Source: Natrialba hulunbeirensis JCM 10989 (GTDB taxonomy: Archaea; Halobacteriota; Halobacteria; Halobacteriales; Natrialbaceae). Taken from it: a stretch of DNA of 64,000 bases. The position numbers were made by a program, and so were the translations under genes. Positions 35,593-45,623 of the stretch are shown one piece after another. The stretch spans positions 1 to 64,000 of the forward strand of contig NZ_AOIM01000013.1 of the NCBI RefSeq assembly GCF_000337575.1, in the 5' to 3' direction. The number at the start of each line of letters is the position of its first letter. The first letter of the stretch is position 1. Under the pieces are notes generated by a model, which ran no database searches, was not told the origin of the DNA, and was given only the letters and a program-made list of their open reading frames with translations.

Positions 35593-36921
35593 ATGAGTGG
35601 GCAACGGGCGGCAGCGGAGCCGTACGCCACGCGGTTCGAGACCGAAGTGACGGCGATCGACGGCCGACGAGTCTGGCTCGAGACGAGCTACTTCTACGGC
35701 GAGAGCGGCGGCCAGCCGGCCGACCGCGGAACAATCGACAGCGTCGCCGTCGAGGATGTCCAGCTCGAGGACGGCGAGCAGGTCCACGTATTGGCCGAGG
35801 AGCCGTCGTTCCGGGCCGGCCAGCGCGTCCTCTGTTCGATCGACTGGTCGTTCCGGATGTACTGCATGCGCGCACACACGGCCAGCCACGCCCTCTACGG
35901 AGCCGGTCGCCGGCTCCTCGACGACCTCGGCTACGGCGGCTTCGACATCGGCGAGGAGAAGGTGCGCGTCGACCTCGAGACGACCAGTGAACTCGACGAC
36001 GAGACGCTGCTCGAACTCGACTCGCTGGTGAACAGAGCCGTCTGGGAGTCCCGGCCCGTTTCCTGGGAAGACATCCCGGTCGCCGACGCGCGCGAACGCG
36101 AAGATATCGCGTTCAACGAGGCTACCGAGGACGGCGCGTTCCAGAAGGGGCGCGTTCGCATCGTCACGATCGGCGGCGCGGACGAGAATGGCGGCAACGG
36201 TACACGCACGCGAAATAGATCGTCTGCTGGGCCGACCGTGACCACGAGCACCGACGGCTCGGCCGAGCCCTGGGACGTCGCCGCCTGCGGCGGCACGCAC
36301 GTCCGCAACACGCGCGAAATCGGCCCCGTCACCGTCCTCGGGCGATCCAACCCCGGCGAAGGCATGACGCGCGTCGAGTTCAGCGTCGGCCCGACGGCTA
36401 TCGACCGCCGGCGCGAGGAAAAGGCTGTCGTGCTCACCGCGCGCCAGGAACTCGGCGTTCCCCTCGAGGAGGTCGGCGACGAACTGGCACGTCTCCAGGA
36501 CGAACGCGACGACCTCGCCGCCGAGGTGCAGACACTCCAGCGCGACCTGGTCGAGCGCCAACTCGAGTCCGCCGACTCGTTCGAACGGGACGGACTCGAG
36601 TGGCTGGCTGTCGCGGTCGGAAGAGGCGGCGAGAGCGCAGGTGTCGACGCGAACGACGCAGGCGAAATCGCGCGCGAAGCGGCGGGAGAGCGTGCGGCCG
36701 TCGTCGTCATTGCGGGTGCGACTGGCTCACCGTACGCTGTCGCAAGCGTGGCCGAAGACGCACAGGAGACGATTTCGGCTGGCGCGGTGATCGACGCCCT
36801 GACGGCCGAATTCGGCGGTGGTGGCGGCGGCTCGGATGCGCTCGCACAGGCCGGCGGCTTCGCCGAGTTGCCAGACGAGGACGAGATTCGGGACGTACTC
36901 GAGTCGGTCGAGTTACAGTAG
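35593..36921 (+). CDS. Alanyl-tRNA editing protein, AlaX-type with DHHA1 domain
   Basis: A 442-residue protein that would hydrolyse mischarged Ser- or Gly-tRNA-Ala. The editing-site motifs are HTASH near residue 94 and CGGTH near residue 232, together binding Zn2+. A coiled-coil (DELARLQDERDDLAAEVQTLQRDLVERQL) leads to a C-terminal DHHA1 domain with GGGGGGSDALAQAGG, as in AlaRS. An insert near residue 200 (ENGGNGTRTRNRSSAG) sits between the two zinc motifs. The size fits the long AlaX-L form. Start at ATG 35,593; GTG 35,584 is also in frame. Confidence 0.88.
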   Translation: MSGQRAAAEPYATRFETEVTAIDGRRVWLETSYFYGESGGQPADRGTIDSVAVEDVQLEDGEQVHVLAEEPSFRAGQRVLCSIDWSFRMYCMRAHTASHALYGAGRRLLDDLGYGGFDIGEEKVRVDLETTSELDDETLLELDSLVNRAVWESRPVSWEDIPVADAREREDIAFNEATEDGAFQKGRVRIVTIGGADENGGNGTRTRNRSSAGPTVTTSTDGSAEPWDVAACGGTHVRNTREIGPVTVLGRSNPGEGMTRVEFSVGPTAIDRRREEKAVVLTARQELGVPLEEVGDELARLQDERDDLAAEVQTLQRDLVERQLESADSFERDGLEWLAVAVGRGGESAGVDANDAGEIAREAAGERAAVVVIAGATGSPYAVASVAEDAQETISAGAVIDALTAEFGGGGGGSDALAQAGGFAELPDEDEIRDVLESVELQ

Positions 36922-37164
36922 GTTTGGGCTTCAGTTTTAGTTTGAGTCTGGGTCTGCGTTTACGTTTGTGTAGATCTGTTAAAATCCTCAGCAGATAACA
37001 AGAGGTGACTGCTGAATACAGAGGCGGGGGAGTGCAACACGATGACTTCGATTGTTTTCACCCTACATTGGTGAACTATCCCCCTTACTAAACGTGCGTA
37101 CTCAGTCTATTGAAACCAGTCATCACCTGGGTTCAATGGGCCAATAGTCCTCCACCAAGCACGA

Positions 37165-37359
37165 CTATTCTTCTGGGACTGTCCGTTTCAATAGTAAAGG
37201 CGTGAGTATGAGACCAGCAGCAGCAACGGCATAAATACCCAACTGGAGTGTCTCATCTTCGACGAGGAAAAATCCTATTGCTGCGATCATAACGGCATCA
37301 AGTACGGCGATTCCCCAACGGAAGAGCGGATATCGAAACAGCGACGGTGTCTGTGACAT
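37165..37359 (-). CDS. Small two-helix membrane protein
   Basis: A 64-residue protein (begins SQTPSLFRYPLFRWGIAVLDA) with helices WGIAVLDAVMIAAIGFFLV and LGIYAVAAAGLILTPLLL and an acidic C-terminus. Its DNA is less GC-rich than that of its neighbours. Function unknown; it faces away from the next small membrane gene. Confidence 0.55.
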   Translation of the reverse strand: MSQTPSLFRYPLFRWGIAVLDAVMIAAIGFFLVEDETLQLGIYAVAAAGLILTPLLLKRTVPEE

Positions 37360-37438
37360 AGCTCTTATTCGTCTTCTTATCTGCGATATACTATTCGGAA
37401 TGCTTTAGCTAGAGAGTTGAGAGATTTAACAATATTGC

Positions 37439-37867
37439 ATGGAAGAACAATCCACCTCCGGCGACGAGGGCGAGCGGTTGACATCTCGTCTTCGGTTTGA
37501 CACTCTCGGACAAGTGTTTGGTACGATAGCTGCCACTGGAGTGGGTCTGTTTGTTCTCTCGTTTTTCGGACTCTTCGCATTCGCGGTGCAGTCGCCAGAC
37601 GGGGCAGAAATGCCACTGTCCCATCCCACCCTGATTGTAGGGTTCGGTTCGTGGGCCTGCGTAGTAATCTCACTGTTCAGTTACGTCATCTGGGCGGTCC
37701 GGGAACTTCGAAAACAATCGCGAGATTCTGACCGACCGATTAGCTGGAAGGCCAACGATGCGGACCCATATGGGCAGCGAGAACGCCGAGTCGTTTTCGC
37801 ACTCGGGTTCGGGGTACTCTTTCTGTTGATACCTCTAGCCATATTTGGCGGCGCTGACGGGTCCTAA
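37439..37867 (+). CDS. Hypothetical three-helix membrane protein
   Basis: A 142-residue protein with an acidic N-terminal tail (EEQSTSGDEGERLTSRLRFD) and three helices (IAATGVGLFVLSFFGLFAFAV, TLIVGFGSWACVVISLFSYVIWAV, VVFALGFGVLFLLIPLAIFGG). It is divergent from the small membrane gene at 37,165, and both lie in a stretch of lower GC than the flanks. No family recognised. Confidence 0.6.
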   Translation: MEEQSTSGDEGERLTSRLRFDTLGQVFGTIAATGVGLFVLSFFGLFAFAVQSPDGAEMPLSHPTLIVGFGSWACVVISLFSYVIWAVRELRKQSRDSDRPISWKANDADPYGQRERRVVFALGFGVLFLLIPLAIFGGADGS

Positions 37868-38131
37868 ACACAGCTGTTGTCCCATCCAAGACAAACGCTA
37901 CACTGATCGAGCACTCCCCTTCACAGATCGGCTCTGAGCACGTGGGACATTCGCGCTGTGTATTCAGCAAGCTAGCGGGAGTTTATCACCGATTGAGTAT
38001 TTCAATAAGACCGTTTGTGTTTGAGTGCAGACCTGGGTTCAGATCCGGTTTCGTGGTCTGCGAGACGACTGTGTCAACGAGCCGAGCGCTGTGCCCCCAG
38101 CATTATGCCCGTCATCGGTGTACACGCCCCG

Positions 38132-39370
38132 ATGGGAATCGATTACTCACAGCTTCGCGATCCGAACGCCGAGTACACGATGCGCGAACTCTCGGCGGAG
38201 ACGATGGGCATAACACGCGAGCGTGGTGGCGATCGGGATCTGGAGATCACCGACGTGCAGACGACGATGGTCGACGGCAACTTCCCGTGGACGCTCGTTC
38301 GGGTCTACACCGACGCGGGCATCGTCGGCACCGGTGAGGCCTACTGGGGCGCGGGCGCGCCGGAACTCATCAAGCGCATGGCACCCTTCCTCCGTGGCGA
38401 AAATCCGCTCGACATCGACCGACTCACCGAACACCTCGTCCAGAAGATGTCCGGTGAGGGTTCGATCGGCGGGGTGACTGTAACGGCAATCTCGGGGATC
38501 GAAATCGCGCTGCACGATCTGGCCGGCAAAGTGCTCGACGTACCGGCGTACCAGCTGCTCGGTGGCAAGTACCGCGACGAGATCCGTGTCTACTGCGACT
38601 GCCACACCGAGGAGGAAGCGGACCCGATCGCCTGCGCGGACGAAGCCGAGCGTGTGGTGGACGACCTGGGATACGACGCCCTCAAATTCGACCTCGACGT
38701 GCCCTCCGGACACGAGAAGGACCGGGCAAATCGACACCTTCGCGAACCCGAAATCGAGCACAAAGCGAGCATCGTCGAGGCCGTTACCGACCGCGTCGGC
38801 TCACGCGCAGACGTGGCCTTCGACTGCCACTGGACGTTCTCCGGCGGTAGCGCGAAACGCCTTGCCAGACGGCTCGAGGAGTACGACGTCTGGTGGCTCG
38901 AAGATCCCGTTCCGCCGGAGAACCACGACGTCCAGCGCGAGATTTCCCACCAGACATCGACGCCGATCGCCGCCGGCGAGAACGTCTACCGAACCCATGG
39001 CCAGCGCCGACTCATCGAGGAGCAAGCCGTCGACATCATCGCCCCCGACATGCCCAAAGTTGGGGGGATGCGAGAAACGCAGAAGATCGCCGACCTCGCA
39101 GACCTCTACTACATGCCCGTCGCGATGCACAACGTCGCCTCCCCCATCGCGACGATGGGCGGCGTCCACGTCGCCGCCTCGATCTCGAACTCGCTTGCAC
39201 TCGAGTACCACTCCTACGAACTCGGCTGGTGGGAAGACCTGGTCGAGGAGGACGTGATCGAAGACGGCTACATCGAGGTGCCAGAGGAGCCGGGACTGGG
39301 CGTTACACTGGACATGGACGCCGTTGCGGAGCGTATGGTCGACGGCGAGGAACTCTTCGACGAGACGTGA
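38132..39370 (+). CDS. gnaD: Gluconate dehydratase, first copy
   Basis: A 412-residue enolase-superfamily enzyme that dehydrates D-gluconate to 2-keto-3-deoxygluconate in the haloarchaeal Entner-Doudoroff pathway. Mandelate-racemase-type residues are in place: the Lys in ALKFDLDVPSG, metal ligands in AFDCHWTFSG, WWLEDPVPPE and AAGENVYRTHG, and the His in VAMHNVASP. The start at 38,132 gives MGIDYSQLRDPNAEYTMRELS, matching the second copy at 52,879 residue for residue in layout. By hand alignment the two proteins differ at about 47 of 412 positions, with no gaps. A role on a related sugar acid such as xylonate is possible. Confidence 0.85.
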   Translation: MGIDYSQLRDPNAEYTMRELSAETMGITRERGGDRDLEITDVQTTMVDGNFPWTLVRVYTDAGIVGTGEAYWGAGAPELIKRMAPFLRGENPLDIDRLTEHLVQKMSGEGSIGGVTVTAISGIEIALHDLAGKVLDVPAYQLLGGKYRDEIRVYCDCHTEEEADPIACADEAERVVDDLGYDALKFDLDVPSGHEKDRANRHLREPEIEHKASIVEAVTDRVGSRADVAFDCHWTFSGGSAKRLARRLEEYDVWWLEDPVPPENHDVQREISHQTSTPIAAGENVYRTHGQRRLIEEQAVDIIAPDMPKVGGMRETQKIADLADLYYMPVAMHNVASPIATMGGVHVAASISNSLALEYHSYELGWWEDLVEEDVIEDGYIEVPEEPGLGVTLDMDAVAERMVDGEELFDET

Positions 39371-39416
39371 TGTAATAGTACACCATAATTATACAATCGC
39401 CGTGCGTATCAGAGGT

Positions 39417-41627
39417 ATGGCTCGTGAAGACACTGACAGGATCGAAAGCGGCGACGGCTCTCACCATCCCGGCCCGCCCCGCTTTGTCACCGTCGGCGAG
39501 GGACTGATCAACCCGAACGGCGACGAGATGGAGACGCGCGACGAACTCGCACCGTGGAATCTCGATCGGAATCCAGATGGCGAGTTCGTCTGGAACGTCG
39601 CAGACGCACCCGAAGAGTCCACTGCTACCCCCACCGACGCGCCAATCGCGGAGTTCGTCCCCGACGTTCCCGGTGAGTACACACTCGTTCTCGAGGCCCC
39701 TGACGGCGAGCACGAACTCACGGTTCGTGCGTTTCCGCAGCAGGCGGACAAGAGCGGACAGCCGCGTCCGCAGGTCCGACTCGAGGCGACCGTCGACACG
39801 GATCGGGATTCGGATCCGAATCGGAATCCCAATCGAATCCAGTTTGCGGCGACGACGAAACTGGCGGGCAGCGACGCAACAGCGGACGACGAAACCCAAA
39901 CCGACCTGACCGTCGAATACTACATCGACGATCGGAGCGCACTCGAGTTGGACGACCGGAACGGGATTCGCACCGCCGAACTCGTCGAGCAGGAACTCGA
40001 GTACCCCGTTCGCGTCTATGCGGTTGCGGTCACCGACGACGGCCGGTATTCGATTCCTGACGCAGTGGAACTCGATTCAGAACCCGGCGCTGACGGTGTC
40101 CAACTCGAACGCCCCTTCGAACCGCCGTCCTGGGTCGAAGACGCGGTCGTCTACGAAATTTTCACGCGTCGGTTTCCAGACCAGGACGACCCGACCTTCG
40201 AGACGATCGCGGATCGCGTCGATCACCTTGCCGACCTCGGTGTCGACGTACTCTGGCTCACGCCGATGCTCGAGACGGACCGCGGCTTCGGCACGCCGGA
40301 CAGCCAGGGCGGCCCGCACGGCTATCACACGGACGATTACCTTCAGGTCGACCCGGATCTGGGCACGCTGGCCGATTTCGAGGCGCTGGTCGATGCCTGC
40401 CACGACCACGACATCCGGGTCGTTTTCGACCTGGTGATCAACCACACCGGGGATACGCATCCGTTCTACGAGGCCGCCGTCGACGACTCCCATCCAGAGC
40501 ACGAGCGCTACCGCGACTGGTACCGCTGGGAGGACTTCGAGGAGCGAGATGCGGACACCTACTTCGGCTGGGATGGCATCCCGAACCTCGATCACAGCAA
40601 CCCAGCCGTGCGCGCGTACTTACTCGAGGTGATCGACTTCTGGGCACCGCTGGTCGACGGCTTCCGCACAGACGTTGCCTGGGGCGTCCCGCTTGGCTTC
40701 TGGACAGAGGTTTCCGATCGACTGCGCCGGTACGACGCGGAGTTCTTCCTGCTCGATGAAACCATCCCCTCGGATGTCGAGATGGGTGGCGGCCGATTCC
40801 ACATGCATCACGACGACGTGTTGCACGATACACTCGAGTCGGTTGCCGCGGCGGCTGTGTCTGCAGATGGGGCTGGCGGTACCGGACGTAATGAAGAAGG
40901 ATGGCGCAGAGAAGCGGAAGCAGAAGCAGAAAACAGCGACACAGACACCGAAAACGCCGTCGCCGACACCTTCTCCGACATGTCCGTCGACGCCAGCGAC
41001 GGCGCCAGCGCGATCCTCGACGCGGTCGACGAACGTGCCCGCCGCGGCACACACCCAGACTCGGAGTGGCTCCTCTACGTCGAAAACCACGACACCGACC
41101 GCTTCCTCACCGAACACGGCCGCGACGCACAGCAGGCCGCTGCCGCCGCCACCTTCACACTTCCCGGCTCGCCGATGCTCTACTACGGTCAGGAAACCGG
41201 TCTCACCGAGCGCCGCGAACCCATGAACTGGGGTGCGTTCGATGCGGCGCTACTCGAGTACTACCACCAGCTCTGTGACCTTCGTCAGTCGGTGCCGGCG
41301 CTCCAGCGCGCGGCGGCACTCGAGCGGGTGTCGTACGAGGCATCGACAAAGTATGCAGTTGCGTACGCGCGTGACGCATCGACGGCGGACCGGGCGGTGC
41401 AGTCGGATCAAACGGACGCCGAGGACGGGCCAGAGCGTGTTCTCATCGTCCTCAATTTCAGCCCGGAGCCGACGACGGTGCGGGTGAACGAGCGCGTGTC
41501 GGGTCCGGATCTGCTCTCCGGTGCACAGGTCGTCAGCCAGAGCGACGGAGACGAGTCCGACTGGGAGCGAACAGTGACTGTCGATTCGGCGGTGGTACTC
41601 GAGTCCGAGGGTTCGGCTACGGAGTAG
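39417..41627 (+). CDS. GH13 alpha-amylase family enzyme (neopullulanase/cyclomaltodextrinase-like)
   Basis: A 736-residue glycoside hydrolase, no signal peptide, so intracellular. An N-terminal beta-sandwich-type region runs to about residue 235 and the (beta/alpha)8 barrel follows. The four GH13 regions are DLVINHTGD (about 340), GFRTDVAWG with the nucleophile Asp (about 414), LLDETIPSD with the acid Glu (about 446) and YVENHDTDR (about 556). An acidic low-complexity insert (GGTGRNEEGWRREAEAEAE, about residues 482-520) separates regions III and IV. It starts 46 bp after gluconate dehydratase and likely cuts imported maltodextrins or cyclodextrins. Confidence 0.88.
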   Translation: MAREDTDRIESGDGSHHPGPPRFVTVGEGLINPNGDEMETRDELAPWNLDRNPDGEFVWNVADAPEESTATPTDAPIAEFVPDVPGEYTLVLEAPDGEHELTVRAFPQQADKSGQPRPQVRLEATVDTDRDSDPNRNPNRIQFAATTKLAGSDATADDETQTDLTVEYYIDDRSALELDDRNGIRTAELVEQELEYPVRVYAVAVTDDGRYSIPDAVELDSEPGADGVQLERPFEPPSWVEDAVVYEIFTRRFPDQDDPTFETIADRVDHLADLGVDVLWLTPMLETDRGFGTPDSQGGPHGYHTDDYLQVDPDLGTLADFEALVDACHDHDIRVVFDLVINHTGDTHPFYEAAVDDSHPEHERYRDWYRWEDFEERDADTYFGWDGIPNLDHSNPAVRAYLLEVIDFWAPLVDGFRTDVAWGVPLGFWTEVSDRLRRYDAEFFLLDETIPSDVEMGGGRFHMHHDDVLHDTLESVAAAAVSADGAGGTGRNEEGWRREAEAEAENSDTDTENAVADTFSDMSVDASDGASAILDAVDERARRGTHPDSEWLLYVENHDTDRFLTEHGRDAQQAAAAATFTLPGSPMLYYGQETGLTERREPMNWGAFDAALLEYYHQLCDLRQSVPALQRAAALERVSYEASTKYAVAYARDASTADRAVQSDQTDAEDGPERVLIVLNFSPEPTTVRVNERVSGPDLLSGAQVVSQSDGDESDWERTVTVDSAVVLESEGSATE

Positions 41628-41774
41628 GTCTGTTTCGGTTCGCGAATCTGAGGCCTCGATTTCATCGCACGGTCGCTGAATCAGCACATAGAGTGTACCA
41701 TTGCTGGAGGTCACCCGCCTCAGTAGTTTGTTCTTAGACCAGTACGGATTAGTATCATCGTCTATCAGTTGAGA

Positions 41775-42212
41775 ATGATTGATATGAACCGTCGAACTGC
41801 TCTAGCGATGATTAGCACGGGGGTGACAGCATGGGGTGCTGGCTGCCCCTCTATCAACAGAGCTGGTCCTGTTGCGTTCCAACTCATGAACGTTACAGAG
41901 GAGACACAGCACGTTGCTGTTACGCTCTCGGAGCACGAGGGAGAGACAGTACTGAGTGAATCCTATGAAATCGGTGAACGAAAGCCAACAGGCGAAGCAA
42001 CTGTGATTCGGGAAGACGAATTCGTCGAAGCACGTACTGACGACCGGTTCACTATCGATCTTGAACTCTCTAGCGGTGAATCTGCGGAGAGCGGATTTCG
42101 AGTGATGTGTATGGGCAGAGAGAACAGTACGGATGTATTCGTAGCAGAGATACGAGCGTCGCGTGAGGAGAACGACACCTATTTTGTATTTGACCAATCT
42201 GTCTGCGGTTGA
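41775..42212 (+). CDS. Small putative Tat lipoprotein
   Basis: A 145-residue protein with twin arginines (MNRRTALAMISTGVTAWGAGC) and a cysteine in a lipobox-like position near residue 20, so it is probably a Tat-exported lipoprotein. The mature part is beta-rich (TQHVAVTLSEHEGETVLSESYEIG). The ATG at 41,784 may be the real start; 41,775 and TTG 41,769 are upstream in frame. Function unknown, perhaps unrelated to the sugar genes on either side. Confidence 0.6.
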   Translation: MIDMNRRTALAMISTGVTAWGAGCPSINRAGPVAFQLMNVTEETQHVAVTLSEHEGETVLSESYEIGERKPTGEATVIREDEFVEARTDDRFTIDLELSSGESAESGFRVMCMGRENSTDVFVAEIRASREENDTYFVFDQSVCG

Positions 42213-42355
42213 GTTTCGCAAAACCAGCCACTACGGTCAGCGGTACGGCAAATAGAGTCCGTTTCGATCAGATATCCGACAGCGTTTGCGTCGACGAAAA
42301 GCCGATCACAGAGAGGGAGCGATCGGGAAAGAAACAGAGCGTGAGTACGGCCCGA

Positions 42356-43336
42356 TCAGCCTTCCATCCCGCCAAACGAGAGCCCGCTCTCGACGTAGCT
42401 CTGGGCGAAGAAGTAAATCAGCGCGACGGGCATCGCGAACAGGATCGCGAACGCCGAGAACTGAGTCCACGGCGTGTCGTACTGGCCGGCCGTCGCGAGC
42501 GCGTAGAGTTCGACCGAGAGCGTGTAGTTCTCCGGACTGAGTAGCGTTCGCGCGACGATGAACTCGTTCCAGCCTGCGAGGAAGGTGAACACCAACACGA
42601 CGGCGATACCGGGCTTCGAGAGCGGCAAGATCACCTCGCGAATGACTTCCCAGCGTCCCGCACCGTCGATGACGGCAGCCTCCTCGTAGGAGACCGGAAT
42701 GTTGTCCATGAACGTCTTGAGTAGCCACGTGTTGAACGGAATCGCGCCTGCGGCGTAGAACAACCCGAGCACGAGCAGGTTGTTACTCAGGCCGAAGTTG
42801 ACGAACAAGACATAGAGTGCGATGAGCGTCGCAATCGACAGGCCCGCACCGACCTGCGTGAACAGGACGTAGCCGTAGAGGATCTTCTTCCGGCCGCGGA
42901 ACTCGTGGCGTGAGAGTGCGTACGCGCCGGGGATGACGACCGACATCGAGACCGAGACGGTCACGAAGACGACGATCAGGCTGTTGAGCAGCGCGTCCGT
43001 GAACGACGACTCGAACAGCACCCAGCGGTAGGCATCGAGATTGTACGTCGACGGATCCGCGAAGACGCCCTCGGTGCTCATCAGTCCCGCACCTTCGGAG
43101 AGCGAGGCCGTGAAGATCCAGTAGATCGGGAACATAAGCACGACGAGAACGGCAATCGCACCGCCGGTCCCGGCCACTGTCTTGGCGAGATCACGAACGC
43201 TTCGCTTTCCGGTTCGGACCTGTTCGAGGGTCAGTCTGACCGTTCTGGCGGCCCGCATCGGCCAGGTCACCTTCTCGTGTGCCCAGGTCGTGAGCACGCT
43301 GATGACGTTCGCGAGGATGGCGACGACCGCGATCAT
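42356..43336 (-). CDS. Sugar ABC transporter permease, MalG-like
   Basis: A 326-residue permease. The N-terminal extension (MIAVVAILANVISVLTTW) precedes a MalG-type core of six helices. The EAA loop that contacts the ATPase is EEAAVIDGAGRWEVIREVILPLSKPGIAVV. It ends with the family-type SYVESGLSFGGMEG. Its start overlaps the stop of the MalF-like gene by 4 bp, so the two are translationally coupled. It should form the pore with that gene and move maltose/maltodextrin-type sugars. Confidence 0.9.
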   Translation of the reverse strand: MIAVVAILANVISVLTTWAHEKVTWPMRAARTVRLTLEQVRTGKRSVRDLAKTVAGTGGAIAVLVVLMFPIYWIFTASLSEGAGLMSTEGVFADPSTYNLDAYRWVLFESSFTDALLNSLIVVFVTVSVSMSVVIPGAYALSRHEFRGRKKILYGYVLFTQVGAGLSIATLIALYVLFVNFGLSNNLLVLGLFYAAGAIPFNTWLLKTFMDNIPVSYEEAAVIDGAGRWEVIREVILPLSKPGIAVVLVFTFLAGWNEFIVARTLLSPENYTLSVELYALATAGQYDTPWTQFSAFAILFAMPVALIYFFAQSYVESGLSFGGMEG

Positions 43337-44367
43337 GCGGAATCCACCCCCTCAGCGAGGTTGCCCTTTCTGACGGCGAGCCACATGAACAGACCAACGA
43401 ATGCGATTGCGGTGACCATAATTGCAGACGCGTAGGCGTACTGATTGAGTTCGATTGCCTCCCGATAGCCGTAGACGATGAGCAACTCGTTCTGGCGTGA
43501 CGGACCACCCGAGTTGAAGATCCACGGGATGAGGAACTGCTGGAACGAGGTCGCGGCGGTCAGGATCGACGCGAACATGACCGGCCGCTTGACTGCTGGA
43601 AGCGTCACGTGAACGAATCGGTGGAGGTACCCCGCACCGTCAACCTTGGCTGCGTCGTGTAGCTCCATTGGAACGTCCTGCAGCGCACTCACGATGATGA
43701 TCACCATGAACGGATACGCCAGCCAGACCTCCGTCGTGACGTATGCCATAAATGCACTCCAGCGACCGCTGAGCCAGCTCACTGGCATGTCCACGAGCAG
43801 AAACTCCGGCACCGAAACGGCGACGAAGAACAGCGCCTGGTCGACGACGCCTGCAAGCGTCGTGACGGCGCTGTTGTACGTCGCTAACAGCTCGTTGAAC
43901 GGACCGAATCTGGCACCGCTGAACATCCCGCGCCAGACGGTGATGATGAAAATCGCCGGCAGCCCCATCGGGATGATGACGATCGCTCGCATGTATCGCT
44001 TTCCGACGACGCGAGCATGTGTCAGTAACATCGCGAGGCCGAGTCCGACGACGATCTTGATTACCAGGCTCACTGCCAGGAACAGCCAGGTTATCCCGAA
44101 GGACGTCCAGAACTGACTATCGGTGAAGAGGTCGACGTAGTTGTCGAACCCGACGAAGTTCGTGTCGCCACCGATGACCGTTCCTGCGTGGGTCGCGTCG
44201 GTCATCGAGAGATAGACCAGAAACGCGATCGGGAACAGCATGAACGACAGGAACAACACCGCACCCGGTGCGACGAGCAAGAGCCCAAACAGGTTGAGGT
44301 TGCGCGTATCGAACGGGAGCAATCGCTGACTCTCCGCAGACACGCGATCGAGGAGTGACGTAGACAT
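43333..44367 (-). CDS. Sugar ABC transporter permease, MalF-like
   Basis: A 344-residue permease with an N-terminal cytoplasmic tail, then six to seven helices (LFGLLLVAPGAVLFLSFMLFPIAFLVYL first). The EAA loop is ELHDAAKVDGAGYLHRFVHVTLPAVKRPVMFA near residue 235. It pairs with the MalG-like permease. It starts 38 bp after the solute-binding protein stop and is clearly in the same operon. Confidence 0.9.
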   Translation of the reverse strand: MSTSLLDRVSAESQRLLPFDTRNLNLFGLLLVAPGAVLFLSFMLFPIAFLVYLSMTDATHAGTVIGGDTNFVGFDNYVDLFTDSQFWTSFGITWLFLAVSLVIKIVVGLGLAMLLTHARVVGKRYMRAIVIIPMGLPAIFIITVWRGMFSGARFGPFNELLATYNSAVTTLAGVVDQALFFVAVSVPEFLLVDMPVSWLSGRWSAFMAYVTTEVWLAYPFMVIIIVSALQDVPMELHDAAKVDGAGYLHRFVHVTLPAVKRPVMFASILTAATSFQQFLIPWIFNSGGPSRQNELLIVYGYREAIELNQYAYASAIMVTAIAFVGLFMWLAVRKGNLAEGVDSA

Positions 44368-44405
44368 GGCGTGAAGGTACTAACTACAGCTGGGACCGGC
44401 GACGG

Positions 44406-45608
44406 TTAGTCCCAGCGACCGCGAATCTCTTCGGCTGCCGCTTCCATCGCTTCGGCCGGCTCTTCGCTCTCGTTGAACACGCGCTCGAGTGCCTCCTCGA
44501 GTGGCGTGAAGACGAGGTCCATCCGTGGGTCGGCCGGCATCGGCGTTCCCATCTCGACGGTCTCGACGAAGGTATCGACGTCCTCACCGAGATCGTCGCT
44601 CTCTGCGTACTCCTGGTGGACCGGGATCAGGCCGTGTCGCTCGGCGTTGTCGACGATCACGTCCTCGTTGGTCGTGTACCACTCCGCCCAGTCGATGGTC
44701 GTCTCGAGTGTCTCCTCGTCTGCGCCGTCGAGTCCCGAGGTGAAGTACCAGACCTGAATGCCCGTGTAGGGGGTCGGCGAACCGCCGTCGACATCCGGCA
44801 ACGGCGCGAGCGTCGCGTCGACACCGGCGTCACGGAAGCCACCGACCTGCCACGGTCCGTTGATCGCGAACGGCGCGTTGCCGTCGTTGAACGGGGCCAT
44901 CTGTGACCCGTATTCCGGATCAGACGGCACGTACTCCCAGAGGTTCTCCTGAAGCAGTTCGAGACCCTCGATGAACTCGTCGTCTTCGATGCCGAGTTCG
45001 CCGGTGTCCTCGTGGAAGATTCGACCGCCGAACGCGTGCAAGAAGCCGCTAACGAAGTACGGGTCGACCGGTGGGTACGAGAGTCCCCACTGGTTGTTGG
45101 CAGGGTCGTGGTAGTCGTCCATGATCTCGACCATCTCCTCAAGTGTCTCCGGTGGCTCGTCGACCAGATCCGGATTGTACATGAGCGTCACCGTCTCGGA
45201 CGCGTAGGGAAGGCCGTAGGTGTGACCCTCCCACTGAACTGCGTCGACGGCGTCGGCGGTGAACTCGCTCTCGAGGTCGAGATTCAGATCGCCACTGGCG
45301 TCGTAGCCGAACTCCTGGTCGTGGTAGCGGCCGAGCCAGTCGTGTGCCCACGCGAACGTTTCAGGGCCGTCACCGGCTGGAATCGCCGTCTCGAGCTGGT
45401 CTTCCATATCGGCGATGTTGTCCGCGTTGAGTTCGTTGTCACGACCCTCGTTGAACGCGTCGAGGTGCTCTTCGAGCGTCTCCTCTTCGGCGTCCTCGAA
45501 CTCGTTCCAGAGCGTCGTTCCCTGGTCTTCGTCGCCGAGACATCCTGCGACCGTCAGCATCGTGGCCCCCCCGATCCCCGCGAGGACTTGCCTGCGTTGC
45601 ATTGGCAT
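44406..45608 (-). CDS. Sugar ABC transporter solute-binding lipoprotein
   Basis: A 400-residue extracellular binding protein of the MalE/family 1 type. The signal peptide is Tat/lipoprotein-like (MQRRQVLAGIGGATMLTVAGC) with lipobox Cys near residue 23. The mature protein has aromatic stretches typical of sugar sites (WAHDWLGRYHDQEFGYD, WGLSYPPVDPYFVSGFLHAFGG, NGPWQVGGFRDAG). First gene of the operon, divergent from the ATPase gene. Start could be the ATG at 45,608 or 45,602. Confidence 0.9.
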   Translation of the reverse strand: MPMQRRQVLAGIGGATMLTVAGCLGDEDQGTTLWNEFEDAEEETLEEHLDAFNEGRDNELNADNIADMEDQLETAIPAGDGPETFAWAHDWLGRYHDQEFGYDASGDLNLDLESEFTADAVDAVQWEGHTYGLPYASETVTLMYNPDLVDEPPETLEEMVEIMDDYHDPANNQWGLSYPPVDPYFVSGFLHAFGGRIFHEDTGELGIEDDEFIEGLELLQENLWEYVPSDPEYGSQMAPFNDGNAPFAINGPWQVGGFRDAGVDATLAPLPDVDGGSPTPYTGIQVWYFTSGLDGADEETLETTIDWAEWYTTNEDVIVDNAERHGLIPVHQEYAESDDLGEDVDTFVETVEMGTPMPADPRMDLVFTPLEEALERVFNESEEPAEAMEAAAEEIRGRWD

Positions 45609-45623
45609 GGTGGAAACAGTGAT

